Made by a program: the position numbers and the translations under genes. The notes under the pieces were generated by a model. The model did no database searches and was not told where the DNA came from. It saw only the letters and a list, made by a program, of their open reading frames with translations. From positions 3,374,501 to 3,438,500 of the forward strand of contig NZ_CP062253.1 in the NCBI RefSeq assembly GCF_014863585.1: a stretch of DNA of 64,000 nucleotides. Direction: 5' to 3'. The stretch comes from Pseudomonas gozinkensis. Lineage in GTDB: Bacteria > Pseudomonadota > Gammaproteobacteria > Pseudomonadales > Pseudomonadaceae. Shown piece after piece: positions 41,064-49,285 of this stretch; the first letter of the stretch is position 1, and every line of letters starts with the position of its first letter.

Positions 41064-42281
41064 ATGCCTTATCCGTCTGACTTTTCACACGACATCAGTG
41101 CGGTTGCCAGGATCGAGGCCGTCCCGCTTATTCTCAATATGGTGAAGCATGTTACCGGCATGCGCTTTGCGGCAATTGCGCGTGTCACCGAGACGAAATG
41201 GGTGGCCTGCGCAGTCGATGATTCTATTGATTTTGGGCTGATACCTGGCGGCGAGTTGGTGCTGGAAACGACGATTTGTCACGAAATTCGTCAGCACCGT
41301 CAGCCCGTTGTATTTCAGAATGCCAGTGAACATCCGGTGTACTCAACCCACCACACCCCTCGGGCATACGGCCTGGAAAGCTACGTCTCCATTCCTATCA
41401 CCAGGACAAACGGAGATTTTTTCGGAACGCTCTGTGCTATCGATGAGGTTCCGGCACATTTTGATGAAGATGCGGTGTGCAAAACGCTAACGCTCTTTGC
41501 CCAGCTAATAGCAGTGCAACTAGACGTTTTGGCGGATCTTGATACCAAGACGATTGAACTGGCCGATGCAACCGAGACAGGCATTGTCCGGGAACAATTC
41601 ATTGCCGTACTGGGACATGATCTCCGTTCGCCACTGAGCGCTATCAGAATGAGCGCCGATCTGCTGGAGGCCAAGCTTCCCGCCGGTCGCGAGCAGAAGC
41701 TTGCCACTGCAATACGACAAAGCTCGCAGCGGATGAATATCTTGATTGAAGATGTCCTGGATTTTTCTCGAGGAAAGCTGGGGGGAGGCATTCCGGTCAA
41801 ACGAACTCTAGTAGATAACCTGGGTGACATTTTTATTGCCGTCATAAATGAAATCAGGACGAGTCATCCCCACGTCAAAATCCTTCAAGACGTGATCATT
41901 TCACCTGGGATCTTCTGTGATGCCGGGAGAATGGGACAATTGCTTTCAAACCTATTGGGTAATGCAGTGGCTCATGGAGCGCGTGATCACCCGATAGAGG
42001 TGATCGCGTGCATGCAAGAAAATCATATAGTCCTGTCAGTGAAGAACCATGGCCCGGAAATCCCCGACGTTTTGTTACCGTTACTGTTCCAGCCGTTTAA
42101 AAGGTCTGCAGGCGGTGGTCGAGGAGAGGGGCTGGGACTCGGTTTGTATATCGCATCTCAGATCGTAACGGGTCATAACGGGACGCTATCGGTAACCTCT
42201 ACGTCAGATGCCGGCACGTGTTTCGTAGCAAGGTTCCCTGGCACCCTGGAGTGGACGCAAGCGGACCTGAATGTCCTTTAA
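41064..42281 (+). CDS. GAF-domain sensor histidine kinase
   Basis: A 405-residue cytoplasmic kinase. The N-terminal GAF domain spans ~10-165 (GMRFAAIARVTETKWVACAV through FFGTLCAIDEVPAHF). The HisKA box is FIAVLGHDLRSPLSAIR, with the phospho-histidine in GHD. The HATPase has LLSNLLGNAVAHG, a slightly unusual G1 region (NHGPEIPDVLLP) and GEGLGLGLYI. No membrane segment or receiver is present, so it senses an internal signal and needs a partner regulator elsewhere. The ATG at 41064 is preferred to an upstream TTG at 41037. It is divergent from the RiPP-like operon; a regulatory link is possible but unproven. Confidence 0.85.
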   Translation: MPYPSDFSHDISAVARIEAVPLILNMVKHVTGMRFAAIARVTETKWVACAVDDSIDFGLIPGGELVLETTICHEIRQHRQPVVFQNASEHPVYSTHHTPRAYGLESYVSIPITRTNGDFFGTLCAIDEVPAHFDEDAVCKTLTLFAQLIAVQLDVLADLDTKTIELADATETGIVREQFIAVLGHDLRSPLSAIRMSADLLEAKLPAGREQKLATAIRQSSQRMNILIEDVLDFSRGKLGGGIPVKRTLVDNLGDIFIAVINEIRTSHPHVKILQDVIISPGIFCDAGRMGQLLSNLLGNAVAHGARDHPIEVIACMQENHIVLSVKNHGPEIPDVLLPLLFQPFKRSAGGGRGEGLGLGLYIASQIVTGHNGTLSVTSTSDAGTCFVARFPGTLEWTQADLNVL

Positions 42282-42353
42282 ATGATCTTATTGCCCGACT
42301 ATTTCATGGCCGCCTCGGGCAATCGATTACCTGCAATCCGGTGAAATTCCAGC

Positions 42354-42385
42354 TAACTCGACTAAATGGTCGTTTAGTTGAGTTA
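42354..42385. promoter_or_regulatory. Inverted repeat upstream of the cupin gene
   Basis: Arms TAACTCGACTAAA and TTTAGTTGAGTTA (13 bp, one mismatch) around a 6-base centre TGGTCG, ending 34 bases before the cupin ATG. The inner ACTAAA-N6-TTTAGT resembles TetR-family operators. It could also form an RNA hairpin near the 5' end. Confidence 0.45.
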
Positions 42386-42419
42386 TTACAGACTGTATTT
42401 AGAATCAATGGAGCAGGTC

Positions 42420-42935
42420 ATGAATTCACGTCCGATGACTGCGTCGAGCCTCATTGCAACACTAGCGCTTGAGCCTCACATCGAAGGCGGATTCTTTCGC
42501 AGAACGTACCAGGCCGATCATCGGGACAGGATCGGAACTGAAGGTGGTCAACGATTTCTGATGACGTCGATCTACTACTTGCTCACCGAGGAATCGCCGG
42601 TGGGACAGTTCCATTTCAACCAGTCTGACATCCTGCATTATTTCCATTTGGGCGACGCGATCGAGTACAACCTGATTCATGCCGACGGCTCACTGCAGAC
42701 TTTGGTGATGGGCAGCGATGTTTTGGCCGGACAGCATCTGCAATTGCACGTACCGGGCGGAATCTGGAAAGCATCCAGATTGCTGAGCGGTTCGAACAGT
42801 TTTGGTTTGATCAGCGAAGCGGTTTCACCGGGTTTTGATTTCGCGGACATGGAAATGGGTAACCGGCAGAAACTCACAGCACAGTATCCGCAGCATCGAG
42901 CTCTGATTGAAAAGTTGACGCGTGACGAAGGTTGA
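42420..42935 (+). CDS. Cupin-domain protein, DUF985 family
   Basis: A 171-residue single-cupin protein. Family features are LEPHIEGGFFRRTYQ near the N-terminus, TSIYYLLTEESPVGQFHFNQSD with a metal-type histidine, the second strand WHY-like ILHYFHLGDAIEYNLIHADG, and VPGGIWKASRL. DUF985 proteins are RmlC-like beta-barrels of unsettled function. The ATG at 42420 has GGAG six bases upstream; in-frame ATGs further upstream lack such a site. A palindromic site precedes it. Confidence 0.85.
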   Translation: MNSRPMTASSLIATLALEPHIEGGFFRRTYQADHRDRIGTEGGQRFLMTSIYYLLTEESPVGQFHFNQSDILHYFHLGDAIEYNLIHADGSLQTLVMGSDVLAGQHLQLHVPGGIWKASRLLSGSNSFGLISEAVSPGFDFADMEMGNRQKLTAQYPQHRALIEKLTRDEG

Positions 42936-43148
42936 AAGCTGCGCATTTCAAATGGATGGATCAGGAGGTACCAAGGATCAGGTCCTTTGAGAACGATGCT
43001 GTAGATTGAAACGGCGTACGCAACCGGGCTGGCTTTGTAATATTTTGTTACGTGTAATGTATATTATGTTAAACGACATGTCGTAGATTTTCACGAGCTG
43101 CCTAAGACGCTGATTCGACAAACCCTCTTCTGGCGGCCACATCATTAA
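42936..43148. other. Gap between cupin gene and integrase remnant
   Basis: A/T-rich non-coding stretch; it contains the imperfect element ttacgtgtaatgtatattatgtt and no protein-like frame. No tRNA or clear attachment site is visible. Confidence 0.3.
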
Positions 43149-43325
43149 TACTCGGCCCGACCGCCCCCCCGGTACCGCAGCCTGACAGATGCGCAACTAC
43201 AGGTCATTCGTGCACTGATTCGCTCAGGCGCCGTGGAGAATCCATTTCCGGAACGACTGCAGTTGCGCAACTGGCTGATGATTGAATTGCTACTGGAGAC
43301 TGGTATTCGTCGTGAGAGCTTTTGA
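43149..43325 (+). pseudogene. Tyrosine recombinase (phage-type integrase) fragment
   Basis: A short open stretch encodes LTDAQLQVIRALI followed by RNWLMIELLLETGIRRES, which matches the segment of tyrosine recombinases up to and including the first catalytic arginine (TGIRRGE). The frame begins after a stop, lacks a start codon and ends at TGA right after GIRRESF; the HxxR and Tyr parts of the enzyme are absent. It is therefore an internal scrap of a decayed integrase and supports past insertion of mobile DNA in this region. Confidence 0.7.
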
Positions 43326-43515
43326 GACTCTCAGCATAAATGATCGCGAACATGATCCTAGCGACCGCGCACTGAAGAGACTGCGCTCAAAACATCTGGC
43401 TCAACCGGAGTTATTGCCTTCACTTTTGAAATCTCGCGAGGTAAAAGCATCAAAGAAAATTAAGACAGCGAGATCCAACTCTAAGTCAGAACTCGCTAGC
43501 ACTTACCAACGGCGG

Positions 43516-44421
43516 TCAATCCCCAAAAATCTTGGTACATACGTCGGAAGAAGACTCAATAGCGTTCTGTGTTAAATATTTCTCTTCTCTTCGATATACT
43601 ATATCGCTCAGATTCGATACTTCACCCGAATCCTTATCGTACGACCACAACAGCAAGGACCTTAGCGGGTGATTGGCAATTGCTTGCTTCGAGTTCGGCA
43701 GCATATTCGAATTGGCTTCAAATTCCTTTCCAAGATAATGGTTCACGCTGTTAGCCAATACGTCTGAGAGGAGAGTCATGGACGAATTCTCGCATACGAT
43801 CTCAACTTTTAGGCCTGGATGGCTTGGTAAGTTATCTGCCGTTGCCTTCGATGAGCAATGAAGAAGCTCGCCGGTTGCTTTGTCGTAGACTTTGAACTCA
43901 CGCTTCAATTCACCACTTTTCAGCAAGGACAGGTAGTCATCGAGCTCAATGAAGAGCTTTTTAATCACACCTTGATCCAGATTATCAGAGACCACCACCA
44001 ACTCTACGCCCTTCTCTCTGAATTTGTGGACGGACGCAAGAACTTTAAGCATCAGTCCAATAAACAGCTTTGCATGCAGCAGCTCTTTGCTCGAACGATT
44101 GCCTCCCCTCCCATCGCAGAACTCAGACTGGTATAGCCCCTCGACATATATAGCTTCATACATCCATGGAATTTTCAGGTCAGTGAAAGCTTGGAAAATC
44201 ACCCTTCGGGCTTGCTCTTGATTCGGCAGTTCGGTTATGTGAACTTTACCGGGCCCTTCAATATCAGAAAGTCTCTTTTCGATTTCCGTCTTGAATATTT
44301 CCAGGTACATGTCTGGAATGAGATATCCTGCAATGACTCCAAGTTCGCCAAGATAGCGCTCTCGCTTATCAGCATACCCCTTCCCGCCAGACTCATCGAT
44401 GAATATGTAATGCCTTTTCAT
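43516..44421 (-). CDS. DUF3800 domain protein
   Basis: A 301-residue protein opening with YIFIDESGGKG, the acidic signature of DUF3800 proteins (RNase H-like fold, putative metal-dependent nuclease). Conserved later parts include VVVSDNLDQG, with a second acidic residue, and SMTLLSDVLANSVNHYLG. The ATG at 44421 has GGAG six bases upstream; the frame could run to 44484. DUF3800 genes are frequent in mobile and defence-rich regions, which fits the integrase scrap next door. Activity is inferred from the family only. Confidence 0.78.
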   Translation of the reverse strand: MKRHYIFIDESGGKGYADKRERYLGELGVIAGYLIPDMYLEIFKTEIEKRLSDIEGPGKVHITELPNQEQARRVIFQAFTDLKIPWMYEAIYVEGLYQSEFCDGRGGNRSSKELLHAKLFIGLMLKVLASVHKFREKGVELVVVSDNLDQGVIKKLFIELDDYLSLLKSGELKREFKVYDKATGELLHCSSKATADNLPSHPGLKVEIVCENSSMTLLSDVLANSVNHYLGKEFEANSNMLPNSKQAIANHPLRSLLLWSYDKDSGEVSNLSDIVYRREEKYLTQNAIESSSDVCTKIFGD

Positions 44422-44582
44422 AATTTTCTCCATGAAAGCATGCATGCAGGCTGCTCGGGAAATCCCACGATAACTTCGGAACATGCCCAGTAGAAGGCAC
44501 TAATGGGCTGATTGGTCCAGCCACCACAGGCTCAAGAAGGTCTGTCAGCGTAGCTGTACGGCAACCTCTCGTTGGTGTCGGC

Positions 44583-45692
44583 TTAGCCCCCCTTTCCCAT
44601 CACCTTCATGATCCATTCATATGCCGCCACCGCCTTGCCCACAACATCGCCCGAGGTATTCACGAATTCCAGGGTCGATTTGATGAGGGTTAGCTGATTT
44701 CGGTTGATGCTGGTAGTGGCCACCTCTTTCCCTGGCAATAGGCCTTCAAGGTCCTTGAACAACTTGTCGCGGCTTTGAACCCAATGCTTGGCCTGTTCCG
44801 TGACGGATGGGATAAAGAGTCCACCTCGTTGAAGCTCAATCAGTGGTGCTCGACGGGTGTCTAGCTCTTCCGCAAGCTTCAACAAGCGTGTGATCTGCTC
44901 GTCTCTGAGAAATCTCTCAGACTCTTTGAAGGAGAACCGCGCGAGGACATTCTCCAGTATCTGTCGGCCCTGGCAGCCTTGAGCCACGTAGGACACCACC
45001 ATCCGATGGTCATCGTCGTTACCACTATGCCGCCGAAGCACCTGATCCAATATTCTGGATATCTGACTCGTCTTTGCACTGATGCTGTTGACGAGATCTT
45101 GTATTCGTTCCAAGGCAGGGGGCAGCAAGTCTGCCATGCTCGAAATTTGTTTTTTGAAATTCGGGGTGCCGTCCACAATTATGCGAATTTTCTGAAGGAG
45201 CTCTATGAGATGCTCCATTGCCCAGTCCTTTTCCAATGAAAGGACGATGGATTCGTCAACCCCGTGCACGACGAGGCACAGGCAAGGCAGCTCGTCAGGT
45301 TTTACCTGAAAGATATCCATAAACTCCGGAACGAAACGGGCCGTCCCTCGTGCCGAAGTCTTTGCTACATGAGAGCGGTGGTGTTTCCATTCATCAGTCA
45401 GGTCTCGAAAACTTGTAGTGTCACGTAAAGGGAACGCGACGCCTGAAAAAGCCCCCACCTCACCAAGTCCCCGGTCGAGTCCCACAGCTGAGCTTCCAGT
45501 AGGGTCAAGCAAGATGAAGGCTACTTCGGTACCAAGCACCGCGTCCGCTGCTGAAAATTCTAGGATTAAGTCCTCCACCTTTTGCTGGTTTTGCAATTCC
45601 GGCGCCAGCATGATGCACATGATGCGTTGGCTTTCTTGTTTGACATGGAACCAGTCAACGAGCTCCTGGGGCGACGCGGCGGTGATCAGCAT
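44583..45692 (-). CDS. Hypothetical protein, 369 aa
   Basis: A soluble protein I do not recognise. The N-terminal ~180 residues look alpha/beta (MLITAASPQELVDWF; VAFILLDPTGSSAVG; LPCLCLVVHGVDESIVL). The C-terminal half is largely helical with coiled-coil-like stretches (PPALERIQDLVNSISAKTS; EQITRLLKLAEELDTRR), ending VVGKAVAAYEWIMKVMGKGG. The start has AAAGGA at good spacing. It lies upstream of the DUF3800 gene on the same strand, 161 bases away. It may belong to a stress or defence cassette, but this is only context. Confidence 0.65.
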   Translation of the reverse strand: MLITAASPQELVDWFHVKQESQRIMCIMLAPELQNQQKVEDLILEFSAADAVLGTEVAFILLDPTGSSAVGLDRGLGEVGAFSGVAFPLRDTTSFRDLTDEWKHHRSHVAKTSARGTARFVPEFMDIFQVKPDELPCLCLVVHGVDESIVLSLEKDWAMEHLIELLQKIRIIVDGTPNFKKQISSMADLLPPALERIQDLVNSISAKTSQISRILDQVLRRHSGNDDDHRMVVSYVAQGCQGRQILENVLARFSFKESERFLRDEQITRLLKLAEELDTRRAPLIELQRGGLFIPSVTEQAKHWVQSRDKLFKDLEGLLPGKEVATTSINRNQLTLIKSTLEFVNTSGDVVGKAVAAYEWIMKVMGKGG

Positions 45693-46073
45693 TGGTTTTC
45701 CTTTCTAATGCACAGTCAAATTTATAGTGTTTGATTCAAGGTGGTCAGGGCCACGCATTCGTTGAACTGGATGTTCAACACATGATCGCCATGGGCCGAA
45801 CTGGCGGAAGTTTTCGATTTTCAATGCCGAGCGCTGTCCCCATCCTGGTTCAGTGGCAGGGAGCGAGCTTTTGCAGCGCAATCCTGGCAGGCATCCTCCT
45901 TGGGCATGCTAGCTATATGCCACGAAACACTGCAGAAGGCTACTCGATCACACCGATCGCTTGCGGGGAGTCAAATGCCATTTGATCTTTAAGTATTTGA
46001 AGATACCGTCGATATCGTTTGTGTTGATCCTTTTACTTAGGCCCCGAACACCGAGAAATAAGGCCCTGCAAAA
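45693..46073. other. Intergenic region between hypothetical genes
   Basis: About 380 bases between two divergently transcribed genes. A plus-strand 84-codon frame (45731-45985) lacks a convincing ribosome site and any family resemblance, so I do not call it. The region presumably carries both promoters. Confidence 0.35.
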
Positions 46074-46667
46074 ATGGCAAGAAAAAAATCGAAGACGAGC
46101 ACATCGTCGACAATGAAGCCAGCGTCTCTCACTCCCATAGAAAAAGCCAAGCTACAAAATTATCGCAACAAAATGGCAGCTGTGTGGCTCGCTATTACTT
46201 TCGTGTGGTTCGCGGGTGCCTTGCTTACCTTGGTAAACGCATCTGAAATTTTTGCTCGAGCCAACAAGCTCGATAACGCTTTTCAGATTGGATATGCAGC
46301 CATCACTATTGCGTTTATGGCTTATAGAGTGCGCTCCAGAAAGCTAATAGTCTCGTCCCCCACATTCACTCAGGACATGGACACTAGCATCCATAAAGCA
46401 AAGAAATTCAATAATATAGAGCTACTGAAAGGCACAATTGCCTTCGGCCTGATCTGGATTCCGGCGTTGCATTTTTCAGGCTTGCTAGATCCAGTGTTTA
46501 TCTACTTCGGTATCTCCGCTTCCTCCGTCACAAATACTGCAGTTCAATGGCTAACCAGCGCGTTTGCATATCTGGCGAGCAACGCCCTGGCGGGCATCAT
46601 CGGCGGTATCGCTTATGACCGCTTTAAGCGCAAACCCGAATCATCCAGCATTGATGGTTACGAATAA
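46074..46667 (+). CDS. Hypothetical membrane protein, 197 aa
   Basis: A basic, Ser/Thr/Lys-rich N-terminus (~35 residues) precedes four predicted membrane helices: two near 35-60 and 68-85, two near 118-140 and 150-180 (AVQWLTSAFAYLASNALAGIIGG). The ATG follows CCCTGCAAAA with no strong ribosome site. I do not recognise the family. It stands alone in the accessory region. Confidence 0.6.
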   Translation: MARKKSKTSTSSTMKPASLTPIEKAKLQNYRNKMAAVWLAITFVWFAGALLTLVNASEIFARANKLDNAFQIGYAAITIAFMAYRVRSRKLIVSSPTFTQDMDTSIHKAKKFNNIELLKGTIAFGLIWIPALHFSGLLDPVFIYFGISASSVTNTAVQWLTSAFAYLASNALAGIIGGIAYDRFKRKPESSSIDGYE

Positions 46668-46733
46668 GCGTTGCTTATTATTCTGTTCGCCCGCCGCACT
46701 GCTGATTTCGCCAATCCCAGCAGCGTCCACTGC

Positions 46734-46943
46734 TCATGCACAGGAGCGGTGGACGACTCCAGATTGTGTAGAAAAAATTAATGGATTCCTGAGAAAGCGC
46801 CACTCCTGCTCCAGCATGTTCTGAACCAAAGGGAGGCTCCCCCTACCCTTCAGCCACTCCAGGACTACATGTTGTCTCTCATACTCGTTGAGTTTGTCCC
46901 ATTCCTTTGCGACCGTCTCCTCGATTGCAATTACTGAGGAACG
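46734..46943 (-). pseudogene. Possible coding relic (~65 codons, no start)
   Basis: A minus-strand frame ending at TGA (46734-46736) reads protein-like: VIAIEETVAKEWDKLNEYE then RQHVVLEWLKGRGSLPLVQN. It has amphipathic, charged, helical character. No ATG, GTG or TTG with a ribosome site precedes it, and a stop lies upstream near 46985. It could be the 3' end of a truncated gene at the island's right boundary. The rest of 46668-47021 shows no other gene. Confidence 0.35.
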
Positions 46944-47021
46944 ACGATGCCTTGGGCTACTGATCGCTGGATTTACACCATACCTCTATCCGCCGCGGCG
47001 TACGATTCATCACCCCCTTCC

Positions 47022-48404
47022 CTACAGCGCCCTGTCGAAACGAAACGAAGCCCCATAGGCCGAAGCAGGCAGGTGACTGGACTGATCTGCCCGCAACCGC
47101 GAGCGGAAAGTGCCACTCTGCGGTTGAGTACGGTACAGCCCACGCTTTTGCAATTCGGGAATAACCAGTTCGACAAAGTCCTCAAGGCTGCCTGGGCTGA
47201 TCAATGGGTTGAGCATATAGCCGCTGGTGCCGGAAATACGCGCGTGCTCTTCGATGCGATCGGCGACTTGCTGCGGTGTACCGACGAGAATCAGGTCGCT
47301 GCCACGGGTAACGCTGGCGAAGCGCTTTTTCACATCCCCCGCCGTCAGCGGCTTACCACTGCCATCGGGGCGCATCACGTAAGAGGTCAGGCCCTCGGTG
47401 TGCGTCGAGAGCGCATCGCTGTCGGCGTAGCGGCTGATGTCGATGCCGGTGTCGCCGGCGTAACTGACCAGTTGTGCCTGCAAGTGATAGTTGCTTTGCA
47501 GCTCGTCGTATTTACGCTGGGCTTCGATTTCGGTTTTGGCCGTGACGATGCGCAACACCGTCAACGATTTCACGTCTTCACGTTGACGCCCCCGCGCCTG
47601 CGCCTTGGCCCAGATGTCTTCCAGGCCCTGACGAATTTCCTGCGGGTTGGACTTGGCGATGAAGATCAGTTCCGCATGTTTGGCGGCGAACTCTCGACCG
47701 CGTCCCGACCAGCCCGCCTGGATCAACAACGGTGTGCGCTGCGGGGACGGAGCGGTCAGATGCGGCCCGGCCACGCGATAGTGCGCACCCTCGTGATTGA
47801 TCGGTCGCACCCGGTCGCCTCTGGCATACAGCTGGCGGGCCTTGTCGGCAACCACGGCGTCGTCGGCCCAACTGCCTTCCCACAGTTTGTACACCACGTC
47901 GAGAAACTCCTCGGCGCGCTCATAGCGATCGTCATGCTTGATCATTTCCTCCAGCCCGAAATTGCGGGCGGCGCTGGATAAGTAAGAGGTGACGATGTTC
48001 CACCCCACTCGCCCGTTGGTGAGGTGATCAAGCGTGCTGAAACGCCGGGCATGCGTAAACGGGTGCTCATAACTGGTGGTCACCGTGACACCAAACGCGA
48101 GGTTTTCCGTCACGGCCGCCAATGCCGGAATGATCATCAACGGATCGTTGGCCGGTGCTTCCACCGCCCATTTCATGGCCGCATCGGCATTGCCACCGAA
48201 CACATCGTAGAAACCCAGCACATCACCAAAGAACAGCATGTCGAGGTGAGCCTGATCGGCAATCCGGGCCAGGTTTGACCAATAGCCCAGCGAGTTGATC
48301 GCCAGGCGTTCGTCCGCCGGGTGCGTCCAGAGGCTCGGCGCACCGCCGCACCCGACACTGGCTTGTTCATAGAGTGCAAACAACAGAGGTTTAGGATCGG
48401 ACAT
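47022..48404 (-). CDS. LLM-class flavin-dependent monooxygenase (NtaA/SnaA/DszA type)
   Basis: A 460-residue FMNH2-dependent oxygenase of the NtaA/SnaA/DszA branch. Typical segments are ADQAHLDMLFFGDVLGFY, EPxxxxxALAAVTENLAFGVTVTTSYEHPF, GRVGWNIVTSYL and PLLIQAGWSGRGREFAAKHAE. Members break down sulfur- or nitrogen-containing small molecules and need a flavin reductase partner, not seen here. The ATG at 48404 has AGGA seven bases upstream; longer in-frame starts run toward the permease gene. It follows an ABC permease by 35 bases on the same strand, suggesting it acts on the imported compound. Confidence 0.9.
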   Translation of the reverse strand: MSDPKPLLFALYEQASVGCGGAPSLWTHPADERLAINSLGYWSNLARIADQAHLDMLFFGDVLGFYDVFGGNADAAMKWAVEAPANDPLMIIPALAAVTENLAFGVTVTTSYEHPFTHARRFSTLDHLTNGRVGWNIVTSYLSSAARNFGLEEMIKHDDRYERAEEFLDVVYKLWEGSWADDAVVADKARQLYARGDRVRPINHEGAHYRVAGPHLTAPSPQRTPLLIQAGWSGRGREFAAKHAELIFIAKSNPQEIRQGLEDIWAKAQARGRQREDVKSLTVLRIVTAKTEIEAQRKYDELQSNYHLQAQLVSYAGDTGIDISRYADSDALSTHTEGLTSYVMRPDGSGKPLTAGDVKKRFASVTRGSDLILVGTPQQVADRIEEHARISGTSGYMLNPLISPGSLEDFVELVIPELQKRGLYRTQPQSGTFRSRLRADQSSHLPASAYGASFRFDRAL

Positions 48405-48439
48405 CTTGGTTCCTGCAAGAAAATCATTGAACGGGCGAG

Positions 48440-49285
48440 TCATCGCTGATGCTTGAAGCCTCTGCCGTAATGGCGTTCGAGACGATGCTGGATCAGTTCG
48501 AGACCGATGGACAACAGCCAATAAATGACCGCTGCGGTGGTGAGCATTTCGATGTAGCGGTAGGACGAACGCCCGTACGACTGCGCCAGGAACATCACTT
48601 CCCAGACGCCCATGACCGAGATCAGCGATGAATCCTTGAGCATCGAAATGAACTGGCTGGTGGTCGGCGGAATGATCGTGCGCATGGCTTGCGGCAGGAT
48701 GATATGGATGAACGTCGCGGCCGGTCTCAGGCCCAGTGCGGCAGCCGCTTCGCGCTGACCAGGGGCAACAGCAAGAATGCCGGCACGAAAAATTTCACTG
48801 AGATAAGCCCCATAGTTGAGCGACAGCGCGATGATCCCGGCGCTGATTGCGCCTGGCACCACGCCCAGCTGCGGCAGCCCCAGATAGATCAACAGGATCT
48901 GGATCAGCAGCGGCGTGCCGCGAAAGAACGAGGCGTAGAAGCTCGCGATGCCAAACGCCACGGCGCTGCTCGACAACCTGGCCAGCGCTGTGACAAAGCC
49001 CAGCAATAACGAAAACCAGATCGAGCAGAAACACAGGAATATCGTCAGCGCGGCGCCCTGCAAGAACCCGTTCGGCCCCAGATGCAGGCCGACCAGGTTC
49101 GGCCACTTTTCCAGAATGATCGAAAACTTCAGATCGAAGCGCATGAAAAACAGCACGCACAAGCCGAATAACGCCGCCCACGTCAGATACAGACGAGTGC
49201 GAAAGCCGAACAGCTGACGTGTCAGTTGCGGCTGCTTTTGCGGGGTGACAGTGGCTTTGGCCGGATGCGGGTTGATGGCTGTCAT
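48440..49285 (-). CDS. Amino-acid/cystine-type ABC transporter permease
   Basis: A 281-residue polar-amino-acid family permease. A cytoplasmic lead precedes the helices; the EAA loop reads EAAAALGLRPAATFIHIILPQAMR. The typical segments FFRGTPLLIQILLIYLGLPQ and NYGAYLSEIFRAGI are intact. It couples to the binding-protein gene by an ATGA overlap. Its partner ATPase is missing from the operon. Confidence 0.92.
   Translation of the reverse strand: MTAINPHPAKATVTPQKQPQLTRQLFGFRTRLYLTWAALFGLCVLFFMRFDLKFSIILEKWPNLVGLHLGPNGFLQGAALTIFLCFCSIWFSLLLGFVTALARLSSSAVAFGIASFYASFFRGTPLLIQILLIYLGLPQLGVVPGAISAGIIALSLNYGAYLSEIFRAGILAVAPGQREAAAALGLRPAATFIHIILPQAMRTIIPPTTSQFISMLKDSSLISVMGVWEVMFLAQSYGRSSYRYIEMLTTAAVIYWLLSIGLELIQHRLERHYGRGFKHQR

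Noticed and set aside
43282..43575. Plus-strand 97-codon frame after the integrase scrap
   Set aside because: Starts inside the integrase remnant in another frame and runs into the DUF3800 gene's 3' end; basic, low-complexity and unrecognised, probably decayed DNA.
45731..45985. Plus-strand 84-codon frame
   Set aside because: No good ribosome site, unusual composition and no neighbour logic.
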